A stretch of 64,000 bases of DNA from UBA4427 sp046351135 (GTDB lineage: Bacteria; Myxococcota_A; UBA9160; UBA4427). Of the stretch, positions 35,839-44,686 are shown in pieces. Location: the NCBI GenBank assembly GCA_046351135.1, contig JAXLZA010000004.1, positions 124,001 to 188,000 of the forward strand, given 5' to 3'. The position numbers and the translations under genes are program-made. The notes beneath the pieces were generated by a model, which searched no databases, was not told where the DNA came from, and saw nothing but the letters and a program-made list of their open reading frames with translations. Positions within the stretch are counted from its first letter, which is position 1. Every line of letters starts with the position of its first letter.

Positions 35839-37536
35839 ATGTTCGATCTCGTCCTCCGCAACGGTCTCATCTGCGACGGGACGGGCGCACCGGCCCGAGT
35901 CGGATCGGTCGCCCTCGAGGGCCGCCGCATCGCCGCGGTCGGCGCCGACGTCGGGGACGCGGTCGCGCGGCGGGAGATCGACGCGACGGGGCTCGTGATC
36001 GCCCCGGGCTTCATCGACCCGCACACCCATTTCGACGCCCAGCTCTGCTGGGACGGCCTCGCGACGCCATCCCTCGAGCACGGCGTGACGACGGTGATCC
36101 CGGGCAACTGCTCGCTCTCCCTCGCGCCGCTGCGCGCCGAGCACCGCGCGTTCCTCGGCGCCGCGTTCCGCCAGATCGAGGAGATGCCGAAGAGCGCCTT
36201 CGACGCCGGCCTGCACTTCACCTGGCAGACCTTCGGCGAATACCGCGACGCCGTCGCCCCGGCGCTCGGCATCCACAATGCCCCGCTCGTCGGCCACAGC
36301 CTGCTGCGGCTCTTCGTGCTGGGCCTCGCGAGCCGCGACCGCGCCTCGACGCCGGAGGAGCTGCGCGCGCTGGCGGACTGCCTGCGGCGATGCCTCGACG
36401 AGGGCGCGCTCGGGCTCAGCACGAGCTTCGTCGACGTCGATCACGAGTTCCGCCCCGTGCCGTGCCGGCTCGGGACGATGGGCGAGCTCGATGCGCTCTG
36501 CGCGGTGCTCGGTGAGCGGGGTCGACCGCTGCAGCTGGTGCCCGAGTTCTGGGACGCCGACCTGCTCGCGACGCGCATCGACCAGCTGGCCGAGCTCTCG
36601 CTCCGCCACCAGATCCCGATCACCTTCTCGCCGCTCTTCGAGAGCCGGGCGATGCCCGGCCTCGTCGCCCGCACCCTCGAGCGCCTCGAGCTGCAGGCCG
36701 CGCGCGGCGCGCGGATCCAGGCCCAGATGCAGACGCGGCCGGTCGACATGACCTTCGACATGCGCGGCCTGAACGCCGTCTTCTCGTCGATGCCGACCTG
36801 GATGGGCATCCTGCTCTCGGGCCACGACGCGACGCGCCGCGCCTTCGCGGATCCCGCGACCCGGCGGCAGCTCGCCGCCGAGACCGACACGGCCCCGATG
36901 CCCCTCGCCCTCTCCTTCTCCCTCGCCGAGACGCGGCTCACGGGGGCGACCGGCGCCGACGCCGCCGATCTCGGCCGGACCCTCGGCGAGCTCGCCCGCG
37001 AGCGCGGCCGCCATCCCGCCGAGGTCCTGATGGACGTCTCCCTCGCGGAGGACCTCGACGCCCGCTTCACCGCGACGGACCTCGCCCAGGCCGACGAGCC
37101 CGCGATCGCCCCGGCGCTGCGCCATCCCCAGGTCCAGATCGGCGCCGGGGACGGCGGTGCCCACGTCGCCCGCTTCGCGACCTACGGCGACACGGGCCAT
37201 CTCTTCTCGCGCTATGTGCGCGCCCGCGGCGCGATGACGCTGGAGGAGGCCTGCAGGCGGGTCTCCGCCGACGTCGCGGACTTCTGGGGCATCCCGGATC
37301 GCGGCCGGATCGCGAAGGGCCGGGTCGCGGACCTCGTCGTCTTCGATGCGGGGACCATCGACCGCGGCCCCGAGGAGCTCGCCTACGATCTCCCCGACGG
37401 CGGTCGCAGCTTCCGCTTCGTCCGGCGCGCGATCGGCATTCGGGAGGTCGTCGTCGCCGGGGAGACGGTCCACCGCGCGGGCGAGGGCTATACGCAGGCC
37501 CGCCGCGGCGAGTGGATCGCCGGGCGGGGGCGCTGA
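35839..37536 (+). CDS. N-acyl-D-amino-acid deacylase-like amidohydrolase
   Basis: 565 residues of the amidohydrolase superfamily, D-aminoacylase branch. The metal site HTH in IAPGFIDPHTHFDAQL, the Cys of VIPGNCSLSL (bridging ligand in D-aminoacylase) and the catalytic Asp in GAGDGGAHV are present. The C-terminal beta-sandwich closes with RIAKGRVADLVVFD. It hydrolyses an amide or cyclic imide; the named activity is by family. The ATG at 35839 follows GGGAGG. It faces the BKACE gene and is followed eight bases later by a small gene. Confidence 0.83.
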   Translation: MFDLVLRNGLICDGTGAPARVGSVALEGRRIAAVGADVGDAVARREIDATGLVIAPGFIDPHTHFDAQLCWDGLATPSLEHGVTTVIPGNCSLSLAPLRAEHRAFLGAAFRQIEEMPKSAFDAGLHFTWQTFGEYRDAVAPALGIHNAPLVGHSLLRLFVLGLASRDRASTPEELRALADCLRRCLDEGALGLSTSFVDVDHEFRPVPCRLGTMGELDALCAVLGERGRPLQLVPEFWDADLLATRIDQLAELSLRHQIPITFSPLFESRAMPGLVARTLERLELQAARGARIQAQMQTRPVDMTFDMRGLNAVFSSMPTWMGILLSGHDATRRAFADPATRRQLAAETDTAPMPLALSFSLAETRLTGATGADAADLGRTLGELARERGRHPAEVLMDVSLAEDLDARFTATDLAQADEPAIAPALRHPQVQIGAGDGGAHVARFATYGDTGHLFSRYVRARGAMTLEEACRRVSADVADFWGIPDRGRIAKGRVADLVVFDAGTIDRGPEELAYDLPDGGRSFRFVRRAIGIREVVVAGETVHRAGEGYTQARRGEWIAGRGR

Positions 37537-37543
37537 GGATCCC

Positions 37544-37834
37544 ATGGGCTCCCCCCCGAAGCCGAATCGCGGTCCGAGCCCGTCCCCGGCATCGACGGCC
37601 GGTGCGACGGCCCCCGGCCCCGGCCCGGTCGCCCCCGCCCCGGCCCCGGTCCGGCGCTATGTCCTGCCCCTGCCGGGCGAGGACTGGTCGGCGCTGCTCG
37701 CACGGCTCGCCGCCGGAGGCGAGACCGGGCTCTCGCTGCCCGCGCTGCTCGCCTGGAATCCCCATCTCGCCTACCGCCCGCCCTCGAATCCGCTGACGCC
37801 CCTCGACGTCGTGTTCCTCGAAGGACCGCGCTGA
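37544..37834 (+). CDS. small hypothetical protein with LysM-like segment
   Basis: 96 residues. The first 36 are Pro/Ala/Ser-rich and disordered. The rest (YVLPLPGEDWSALLAR, then LLAWNPHL and NPLTPLDVVFLE) has the rhythm of a degenerate LysM repeat: a Tyr/Val strand, a DxW turn, Asn-Pro and a closing hydrophobic strand. No signal peptide was seen. It starts with ATG eight bases after the deacylase-like gene, so it is probably co-transcribed. Function unknown; a chance frame is possible, though both codon pattern and fold rhythm favour a gene. Confidence 0.5.
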   Translation: MGSPPKPNRGPSPSPASTAGATAPGPGPVAPAPAPVRRYVLPLPGEDWSALLARLAAGGETGLSLPALLAWNPHLAYRPPSNPLTPLDVVFLEGPR

Positions 37835-37951
37835 GCCCGCCGAGCGCGCCGCGCGAAGCTGCACCCCGCCTGCACTGGTCCGGGGCTCCGGTCCGCCGCT
37901 AGACTCCCGCGGCCCGTACCCACCCCGATCCGGACCGCGAGGAGTGCCGCC

Positions 37952-39142
37952 ATGAGCGAGCTCGGCTACCAGCCCTTCGACTGCGACAACCACTACTACG
38001 AGGCCCTGGACGCCTTCACGCGCCACGTCCCGAAGAACATGCAGCCGCGCTGCGTCCAGTGGGCCGAGATCAACGGACGCAAGCACCACATCGTCGGCGG
38101 CCGCCTGACCCACGCCGTCAAGAACCCGACCTGGGATCCGATCGCCCTGCCCGGCGCCATCTCGGACTTCCTGCGCGGCAACCCCAACAAGACCAACATG
38201 ATGAAGGCGCTGCAGGCCCGCGAGCCGCTGCCGGCCTACTACATGAACAACGCCTCCCGCGTCGAGAAGATGGCCGAGCAGGGCATCGAGGCGATGTGGC
38301 TCTTCCCGACCCTCGGCGTGCTCTACGAGGAGCTCCTGAAGCACGACACCGAGGCGGTGATGGTCCAGTTCCGGGCCTTCAATCGCTGGCTCGACGAGGA
38401 CTGGGGCTGCAACTACCAGAACAAGATCTTCGGTGCGCCGTACATCTCGCTGTGCGACGTGAAGTTCGCCTGCGAGGAGCTCGAGTGGGCGATCTCGCGC
38501 GGCGCGCGCGTCGTCTGCATGCGCCCGGCGGCGATCCACACGGCGGACGGCGTCTTCTCCCCGTCCCACGCGCGCTTCGATCCCTTCTGGGCGCGGGTGA
38601 ACGAGGCGGGCATCACGGTCGTGATCCACGCCGGCGACTCGGGCTACACGACCCACGGCTACGTCAAGGACGGCTTCACCGCCGACGCCGCCCAGGCGAC
38701 CCTCTCGCCCAACATCAAGCACTTCAACATCGAGCGCGCGGCCTACGACTTCCTGATCACGATCACCTACGAGAAGCTCTTCGAGCGCTTCCCGAACCTG
38801 CGGATCGCCTCGATCGAGAACGGCGCGGAGTTCCTCGAGGACCTCTACCGCAAGCTGCGCCAGTCGCGGGATCGCCTCTCGGTCGCGAACTACTACAAGG
38901 AAGATCCGACCCTGATGTTCCGCGAGCACGTCTGGATCAACCCCTTCTGGGAGGACGACGTCTACGAGGTCGAGCGCCTGATGGGGGCCGACCGCGTGAT
39001 CTTCGGCTCCGACTGGCCCCACATCGAGGGCATGCCCCATCCCCTCGACTACGTGAAGGAGCTCGCGAAGTTCGACGACGCGAAGAAGCTGAAGATCCTG
39101 CGCGACAACACGCGGGCCCTGAACCAGCTGCGGCCGGCATGA
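37952..39142 (+). CDS. amidohydrolase family 2 protein
   Basis: 396 residues of the amidohydrolase-related (ACMSD-like) TIM barrel. Instead of the usual HxH metal pair the N-terminus reads FDCDNHYYE, as in many members found in lipid- and steroid-degrading bacteria. VVIHAGDSGY carries the mid-barrel His and FGSDWPHIEG the C-terminal Asp. These enzymes catalyse decarboxylation or hydrolysis of CoA or ring-cleavage intermediates. ATG at 37952 after GAGGAG. The stop overlaps the tandem CoA-transferase gene as ATGA, so the two form one operon and probably one pathway. Confidence 0.85.
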   Translation: MSELGYQPFDCDNHYYEALDAFTRHVPKNMQPRCVQWAEINGRKHHIVGGRLTHAVKNPTWDPIALPGAISDFLRGNPNKTNMMKALQAREPLPAYYMNNASRVEKMAEQGIEAMWLFPTLGVLYEELLKHDTEAVMVQFRAFNRWLDEDWGCNYQNKIFGAPYISLCDVKFACEELEWAISRGARVVCMRPAAIHTADGVFSPSHARFDPFWARVNEAGITVVIHAGDSGYTTHGYVKDGFTADAAQATLSPNIKHFNIERAAYDFLITITYEKLFERFPNLRIASIENGAEFLEDLYRKLRQSRDRLSVANYYKEDPTLMFREHVWINPFWEDDVYEVERLMGADRVIFGSDWPHIEGMPHPLDYVKELAKFDDAKKLKILRDNTRALNQLRPA

Positions 39143-41691
39143 GCGGGCGCGCGGCGCTCTCGGATCTCCGGGTCCTCGATCTCTCGACTCCGCTGGCCGA
39201 GGCGACGGGGCGCATCCTCGCCGACCTCGGGGCGGAGGTGATCAAGATCGAGCCGCCCGGAGGCTGCGAGGCGCGCTTCGCCCCTCCGTTCGCGGGCGCG
39301 GAGCGCCCGGCTCCCGGCCAGGGCGACCCGGAGAGCTCCCTCTTCTGGCGCGCCTGGGGCCAGGGGAAGAAGAGCGTCGTGCTCGACCTCGACGCCGCAG
39401 GCGATCGCGAGAAGCTCCTCGCGCTCGTCGACACGGCCGACGTCCTGATCGAGTCGTTCACGCCCGGGGTGATGGACGCGAAGGGGCTCGGCCAGGCGGC
39501 GCTGCGCGCGCGCAATCCGATGCTGCTCTACGTGTCGGTGTCGCCGTTCGGCCAGACCGGGCCCTACGCGAAGACGCCGGCGACGGATCTGACGCTCGCG
39601 GCGGCGGGCGGGCTGCTCAACATGACGGGGGAAGGCGACCGGCCGCCGGTGCCCGTCGGGCTGCCGGAGACGGCGCATCTCGGCGCGACGCAGGCGGCAG
39701 CCGACGTGCTGATGGCGCTCTACGCGCGGAATCGCGACGGCCGCGGACAGCATCTCGACTCGTCGATCCAGGCGGCGGTGCTCTGGAGCCTGATGTACGT
39801 GACGGGCTTCGCGGCCCTCGGCCAGGATCCGCCGCAGACGGGCGACGACCGCGCGAAGCGCAAGGGCACGATGGAGATCATCCCGGGGCTCTACCTGCCC
39901 TCGGTCGAGCCCTGCAAGGACGGCTTCGTCGCGATGGTCCTCGTGCTCGCCGCCCAGGGCGCGACGAGCTTCAACAACGCGATGAAGTGGCTGGGCGAGC
40001 AGGGCGGCCTCGACGCCGATCTGATGCAGGTCGACTGGATGACCTGGATCCAGCAGATCCAGCAGGGGAAGCTCTCGGTCGAGGACGGCAACCGCGCGGT
40101 CTCGGCGCTGCTCGCGAAGTTCCGCACGATGACGAAGGCGGAGATCCAGGCCGAGGCGGTGCGCCAGAAGTGGCTCTTCTCGCCGATCTACCTCGCGCCG
40201 GACCTGCTCGCGGATCCCCAGTTGCGGGCCCGCGACTACTGGACCGAGCTGGACGGGCTCAAGGTCCCCGGCCCCTTTGCCCGCCTCTCGGCGACGCCGA
40301 TCCGCTACGAGCGACCGGCGCCGAAGCTCGGCCAGGACCAGCACCTCGTCGATTCGACCGATCGCCGCCCGAGCCTCCCCGCTCGCCCGCTCGAGCAGAC
40401 CGCAGCGGGCGACCCCGACGGGGCCGCGACGGCCACGAGCGGCGTGCGATCGGGCCCGAAGCTGGCGCCTCGCCGTGCGATCTTCGAGGGCCTCAAGGTC
40501 GCCGACTTCTCGTGGATCGCGGCCGGGCCGCTGATCAGCAAGGACCTCGCGAACCTCGGTGCGACGGTCCTGCGCGTCGAGACCGAGAAGCGCGTCGACA
40601 CGCTGCGCTTCCTGCCGCCCTGGCTCGGCCAGCCCGGCACGACGACCGGCCATACCGCGGCGAACATGAACCAGTCGAAGCTCGGCGTCGCGATCGACTT
40701 CGGGACCCGCGAGGGCCTCGCCGTCGCCCACCGCATGGCGGAGTGGGCCGACGTCGTCGTCGAGAACTTCACCCCCGGCACCGCCGAGCGCCTGGGCCTC
40801 GACTTCGAGACGCTGAAGAAGCGCAACCCGAGCCTCGTCATGCTCTACACCTGCATGCGCGGCCAGACCGGCCCCGAGCGCGCCCATACCGGCTTCGGCA
40901 TCCACGGCGCGGCCCTCGGCGGCTTCATCGGCGTGACGGGCTGGAAGGACCGCAAGCCCAACATGCCCTGGGGCGCGTACACCGACTTCATCTCGCCGCG
41001 CTATGCGCTCTCCGCCCTCTGCGCCGCGCTCCACCACCGCGACCGGACCGGCGAAGGCCAGGTCATCGACGTCTCCCAGATCGAGGCGGCGATCCACTAT
41101 CTGGCGCCGACGATCCTCGACTACCAGACGACGGGCCGGATCCTCGACCGCGCCGGGCACGACTCGGAGTGGGGCTGTCCGCACGGCGTCTACCGGACGC
41201 AGGAGCACGAGCGCTTCGTCGCCCTCGAGACGCGGACCGCCGACCAATGGCGAGCCCTCTGCACCGTCGTCCCCGGCCTCGCCGCGCTGGCCCGAGCCGC
41301 CGGCGGCGACGGGCTCGCCGGGATCGAAGACCGCCTCGCCCGCCGCGCCGAGCTCGACGCGATCCTCGTCGAGTGGGCGCGGGAGCAGGCCTGCTTCGAG
41401 GCCGCGGATCGGCTGCGGAGCGCCGGCGTGCCGGCCTACGTCCCGCTGCGGGCGATCGACTTCCACGGCGATCCCCAGCTCGCCGCGCGGAAGTTCTTCA
41501 TCGAGCTGCCCCACAAGGGCTTCGGAAAGAGCACCTTCGACGGCCCCGTCACGCTCTTCTCCGACCTGCCCGCGCGACCGACCCACGCCGGCCCGCTGAT
41601 CGGCGAGCACACCTTCGAGGTCCTGCGCGACGTCCTCGGCTATGCCGAGGACGAGATCGCCGACATGGCGGCGGCGGGCGCGCTGAGCTGA
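39139..41691 (+). CDS. tandem CaiB/BaiF family CoA-transferase
   Basis: 850 residues: two complete class III CoA-transferase domains (about 1-405 and 450-850) joined by a Pro/Ala-rich linker. Each has the N-terminal Rossmann start (LSDLRVLDLSTPLAEATGRI and FEGLKVADFSWIAAGPLISK). The catalytic Asp of the family is Asp150 in the first half (PATDLTLAAAGG). The aligned position in the second half is Gly587 (TGFGIHGAALGG), so only the first half can form the aspartyl-CoA intermediate. The second half may be structural, because these enzymes are interlocked dimers and a tandem copy can mimic one. It transfers CoA between an acyl-CoA and a free acid. Coupled by ATGA to the amidohydrolase gene. Confidence 0.88.
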   Translation: MSGRAALSDLRVLDLSTPLAEATGRILADLGAEVIKIEPPGGCEARFAPPFAGAERPAPGQGDPESSLFWRAWGQGKKSVVLDLDAAGDREKLLALVDTADVLIESFTPGVMDAKGLGQAALRARNPMLLYVSVSPFGQTGPYAKTPATDLTLAAAGGLLNMTGEGDRPPVPVGLPETAHLGATQAAADVLMALYARNRDGRGQHLDSSIQAAVLWSLMYVTGFAALGQDPPQTGDDRAKRKGTMEIIPGLYLPSVEPCKDGFVAMVLVLAAQGATSFNNAMKWLGEQGGLDADLMQVDWMTWIQQIQQGKLSVEDGNRAVSALLAKFRTMTKAEIQAEAVRQKWLFSPIYLAPDLLADPQLRARDYWTELDGLKVPGPFARLSATPIRYERPAPKLGQDQHLVDSTDRRPSLPARPLEQTAAGDPDGAATATSGVRSGPKLAPRRAIFEGLKVADFSWIAAGPLISKDLANLGATVLRVETEKRVDTLRFLPPWLGQPGTTTGHTAANMNQSKLGVAIDFGTREGLAVAHRMAEWADVVVENFTPGTAERLGLDFETLKKRNPSLVMLYTCMRGQTGPERAHTGFGIHGAALGGFIGVTGWKDRKPNMPWGAYTDFISPRYALSALCAALHHRDRTGEGQVIDVSQIEAAIHYLAPTILDYQTTGRILDRAGHDSEWGCPHGVYRTQEHERFVALETRTADQWRALCTVVPGLAALARAAGGDGLAGIEDRLARRAELDAILVEWAREQACFEAADRLRSAGVPAYVPLRAIDFHGDPQLAARKFFIELPHKGFGKSTFDGPVTLFSDLPARPTHAGPLIGEHTFEVLRDVLGYAEDEIADMAAAGALS

Positions 41692-41779
41692 GCGGCGCCG
41701 GATCGCTGCGCTGCCGAACGGCCGATCGGCTCCGGGACGGGGCTCGGTGCCGGTCGACGCGCGCCTGGACCGGTCCGGG

Positions 41780-42742
41780 CTAGGCAGGGCGCATCCACAA
41801 CACGACCGTGTAGGCCACGTACGCCAGGAGCAGGCAGCCGCCCTCCCAGCGATCGATGCGCAGGCGCGTGAACATGATCGGGAAGAGCAGCAGCGTCACG
41901 CCCATCATCCACCAGCCGTCGATCGTCGCGATCGCCTCGTGGACCGTCAGCGGCTGGATCAGGGCCGCGGCCCCGAGGATCCCGAGGACGTTGAAGATGT
42001 TCGAGCCGATCACGTTGCCGATCGCGACGTCGTCACGACCGCGCAGGGTCGAGACGAGGGAGGCGACGACCTCGGGCAGCGAGGTGCCCCCGGCGACGAT
42101 CGTGAGGCCGATGACGCGCTCGGAGAGGCCCGCGAGTCGCGCGATCCGCACCGCGCCGTCCACCGTCCACGAGGCGCCGAGGCCGAGCGCTGCGATCCCG
42201 AGCACGACCCAACCGATCGCCGGCAGCAGGCGGGCGGGCGGAGCGAGCGCCGCGACCTCCCCCGACAGCTCGCTCGTCTCCGACGCCGTGACCTGGGCGC
42301 GCACCAGCGTGACCATGTAGGTCGTGAACAGGACGTAGACGACGAGGCAGAGCAGGCCGTCGAGCGCGTTGATGGAGCCGTCCTGGGCGAGCGCGAGGAA
42401 GAGCAGCGTCACGATCGCGAGCACGGGATACTCGAGCTTGATCGAGTTGCCGGTGATCGCGAGGGGCCGGATCAGGGCGCAGGCTCCGAGCACGAAGCCG
42501 ATGTTGAAGAGGTTGGAGCCCACGACGTTGCCGACCGCGATGTCGGGCTGGTCGCGGAGGGCCGAGAGGACGCTCACGAAGAGCTCGGGCAGCGACGTGC
42601 CCGCGGCGACGACGGTGAGACCGATGATCGCGGGCGTGAGGCGCATCAGGGTCGCGAGACCGACGGCGCCGCGCAGCAGGCACTCGCCTCCGCCCGCGAG
42701 CAGCGCGAGACCGACCCCGATCAGAAGAAAGGATTCGATCAT
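41780..42742 (-). CDS. sodium/calcium exchanger family membrane protein (YrbG-like)
   Basis: 320 residues with ten predicted helices arranged as two inverted alpha-repeats. Both repeats carry the ion-binding motifs: GTSLPELFVS with GNVVGSNLFN in the first and GTSLPEVVAS with GNVIGSNIFN in the second. It exports calcium or another cation in exchange for Na or H. The ATG at 42742 lies eight bases after the MgtC-like gene stop, so the two are in one unit. Confidence 0.88.
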   Translation of the reverse strand: MIESFLLIGVGLALLAGGGECLLRGAVGLATLMRLTPAIIGLTVVAAGTSLPELFVSVLSALRDQPDIAVGNVVGSNLFNIGFVLGACALIRPLAITGNSIKLEYPVLAIVTLLFLALAQDGSINALDGLLCLVVYVLFTTYMVTLVRAQVTASETSELSGEVAALAPPARLLPAIGWVVLGIAALGLGASWTVDGAVRIARLAGLSERVIGLTIVAGGTSLPEVVASLVSTLRGRDDVAIGNVIGSNIFNVLGILGAAALIQPLTVHEAIATIDGWWMMGVTLLLFPIMFTRLRIDRWEGGCLLLAYVAYTVVLWMRPA

Positions 42743-42750
42743 CGCGCCGC

Positions 42751-43224
42751 TCAGGACTCCCGCGAGGCGGTCCAGCGGGGCACCACCGCGAAGACCCCGA
42801 GCGCGAGGGCGGTACTGAGGACGGCCGTCGACTCGCGGCCGAGACCGCACGCGATGCCGATCGCCGCCGTCATCCAGACCCCCGCGGCGGTCGTGAGGCC
42901 GACGATGCTCGCGTCGGCCTGGTTCTTCAGGATCGCCCCCGCACCGAGGAAGCCGATCCCCGCGATGACGCCCTGGACGACGCGGCTCATGTCGGCGAGC
43001 GCCATGCCCCCCTGCTGTGGGACCAGCACGAAGAGCGCCGCGCCCATCGCGACCAGCATGTGGGTCCGGGCGCCCGCCGCCTTGCGCCGGCTCTCCCGCT
43101 GGAGGCCGAGCAGCCCCCCGAGCAGCGCAGCCATGCCGAGCCGGAGCAGGATCCGCGTGATCTGCTCGGGATCGACCGCGTCCGAGAACTCGTGGCGAAT
43201 CGTGTCGAGGATCGTGCGCCCCAT
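42751..43224 (-). CDS. MgtC/SapB family membrane protein
   Basis: 157 residues with four or five helices. Family signature segments are LLGGLLGLQRESRRKAAGAR, GARTHMLVAMGAALFVLVPQ, GFLGAGAILKN and GLTTAAGVWMTAAIGIACGL. MgtC proteins are linked to survival in low magnesium and modulation of the ATP synthase; most members lack proven transport activity. The C-terminal soluble domain of Salmonella MgtC is absent, so it is of the short SapB type. It is upstream of, and probably co-transcribed with, the Na/Ca exchanger. Confidence 0.85.
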   Translation of the reverse strand: MGRTILDTIRHEFSDAVDPEQITRILLRLGMAALLGGLLGLQRESRRKAAGARTHMLVAMGAALFVLVPQQGGMALADMSRVVQGVIAGIGFLGAGAILKNQADASIVGLTTAAGVWMTAAIGIACGLGRESTAVLSTALALGVFAVVPRWTASRES

Positions 43225-43373
43225 CCGCGCGACTCCGGGCGGCCTCGAGCCGGCCCGGGGCGGGCCGAGCCGGACCGATTCGACTCTAACGGGCGGGATC
43301 GGCAAGGGAAGTGGGCCGCTCCCGCGTACCGGTCGGGTCGCTCGATCGGTGCGCGGCCGCGGCCCCGCCGCCC

Positions 43374-44330
43374 TCAGCTCCGCCCGGTCCGCCCGCGCGA
43401 AGGCGCGCGATCGGAGACCACCGCGCGCCCCTGGGAGACGACCAGCACGGAGCACTGCACCGCGCGGACGATCGACTCGGCCGTCTCGCCGAGCAGCTCC
43501 CCGGCGACCCCGGTGCGACCGACGGCGCCGACGACGAGCAGGTCGAAGTCGCCGGACTCGGCGAACTCCGGGATGACGTCGCGGGCATGGCCCTCGAGCA
43601 GATGGGTCTGGTCGAGCACACGGCCCCCGGCGCTCTCGTGGAGCAGCGCCTCGAGGGCGGTCTCCGCGCGCTCGCGGCAGTCCCGCACGTAGCGGTCCCA
43701 GTCCTCGCGATCGATCTTGTCCTTCAGGATCTCGGCGCCGGGCGCGTGCCAGGCGGACGCGACGTGCAGATCCGCGTTCGCGAGGCCCCGGACGCGGCCG
43801 CTCCAGTCGAGCAGCCGAGACGCCATGTTGCGCCGCGTGCGGTCGAGCGTCGGATCGATCGCGACCAGCATCCGGCGCGGGAGCTTGCCGTCGTTGCCGA
43901 CGACCCAGACGGGACAGGGGCAGCGGCGGAAGAGATGGAGCGCGGTGGTCCCGAAGAAGACGCGTCCCGAGTTGCTCGTGCCGCGCGCCGGCTTGACGAC
44001 GAGATCGAAGTGGTGGGCCTGGACCAGCTCGATCACGACCTCCCACGGCACGCCCCAGCTGATCTCGGTCGACACCTCGACCCGCTGATCCGTCTTCTCG
44101 CGCACCAGATCGGCGAGCGCCTCGAGCTCGCGGGCGGCGGTCTCGACCAGCAGATCGCGCATCCGCTGCTCGGCCTGCAGCGAGCCCTGGAGCGACGGCC
44201 AGCCCGCGGTCTCCTCGAGCACGCGCAGGAGCGTCAGGCTCGCTCCGGTCTCGAGGGCGAGGTCGCTCGCGAGCGCGATCGCACGGCGGCTCTGATCCTC
44301 CGGCGGGGTGAAGACGAGAATCCGGTTCAT
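43374..44330 (-). CDS. tandem universal stress protein (UspE-like)
   Basis: 318 residues with two Usp domains (about 1-145 and 155-300). The first starts MNRILVFTPPEDQSRRAI. The second ends with the nucleotide loop VVGAVGRTGVAGELLGETAE, nearly the UspE consensus. Such proteins bind ATP or lipids and are induced by stress; target unknown. The ATG at 44330 follows GAGGAGG. A 149-base gap separates it from the MgtC-like gene, so membership of that operon is uncertain. Confidence 0.87.
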   Translation of the reverse strand: MNRILVFTPPEDQSRRAIALASDLALETGASLTLLRVLEETAGWPSLQGSLQAEQRMRDLLVETAARELEALADLVREKTDQRVEVSTEISWGVPWEVVIELVQAHHFDLVVKPARGTSNSGRVFFGTTALHLFRRCPCPVWVVGNDGKLPRRMLVAIDPTLDRTRRNMASRLLDWSGRVRGLANADLHVASAWHAPGAEILKDKIDREDWDRYVRDCRERAETALEALLHESAGGRVLDQTHLLEGHARDVIPEFAESGDFDLLVVGAVGRTGVAGELLGETAESIVRAVQCSVLVVSQGRAVVSDRAPSRGRTGRS

Positions 44331-44686
44331 CGGCGCCTCCTCGCAACGGGTTCGCTGCGCTCTCGGCGGATCGGTCGGGTCGCGCGGGACCTTGAATGCG
44401 TGCACCGCCCTGCGCAGACATGCACGGTCCGGGCGTGAGATCGGCCTCCCCGGTCCGGTCGCGCACAGGGCGGTGACCGGAGTCGTCGGCGAGGAACCGG
44501 CGGCCCCGCTGGTCCGTGCCGCAATCTTCCCGGCGACCACCCGCGGGAGGCGCAACTCGTCCGCAGCTCGCGATCTGCCTGGGACCGACGTCCCAAGCCC
44601 GATGCGTGCGACCCGCGAGGCGAGATTGCCCGTCACCACGGCCTAATGCCGTGGTACTTTCATCGAACCCGCACACGGATCGTGAG
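44331..44686. other. 356-base divergent intergenic region
   Basis: Gap between the starts of the Usp gene (minus) and the copper-oxidase mosaic gene (plus). Holds a clear 8-base inverted repeat at 44635-44655, listed separately. No open frame with coding character and no structured RNA were recognised. Confidence 0.5.
44635..44655. promoter_or_regulatory. inverted repeat, candidate operator of the mosaic oxidase gene
   Basis: ACCACGGC-CTAAT-GCCGTGGT is a perfect 8-base inverted repeat with a 5-base AT-rich spacer, ending 31 bases before the ATG at 44687. Its position overlaps where a core promoter would lie. Either a dimeric repressor site or a 5'-leader hairpin would fit. Confidence 0.4.

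Noticed and set aside
34852..37545. Long N-terminal extension of the AI-2E transporter frame
   Set aside because: It covers the BKACE and deacylase genes in antisense or wrong frame; the transporter begins at 34851 with a normal length.
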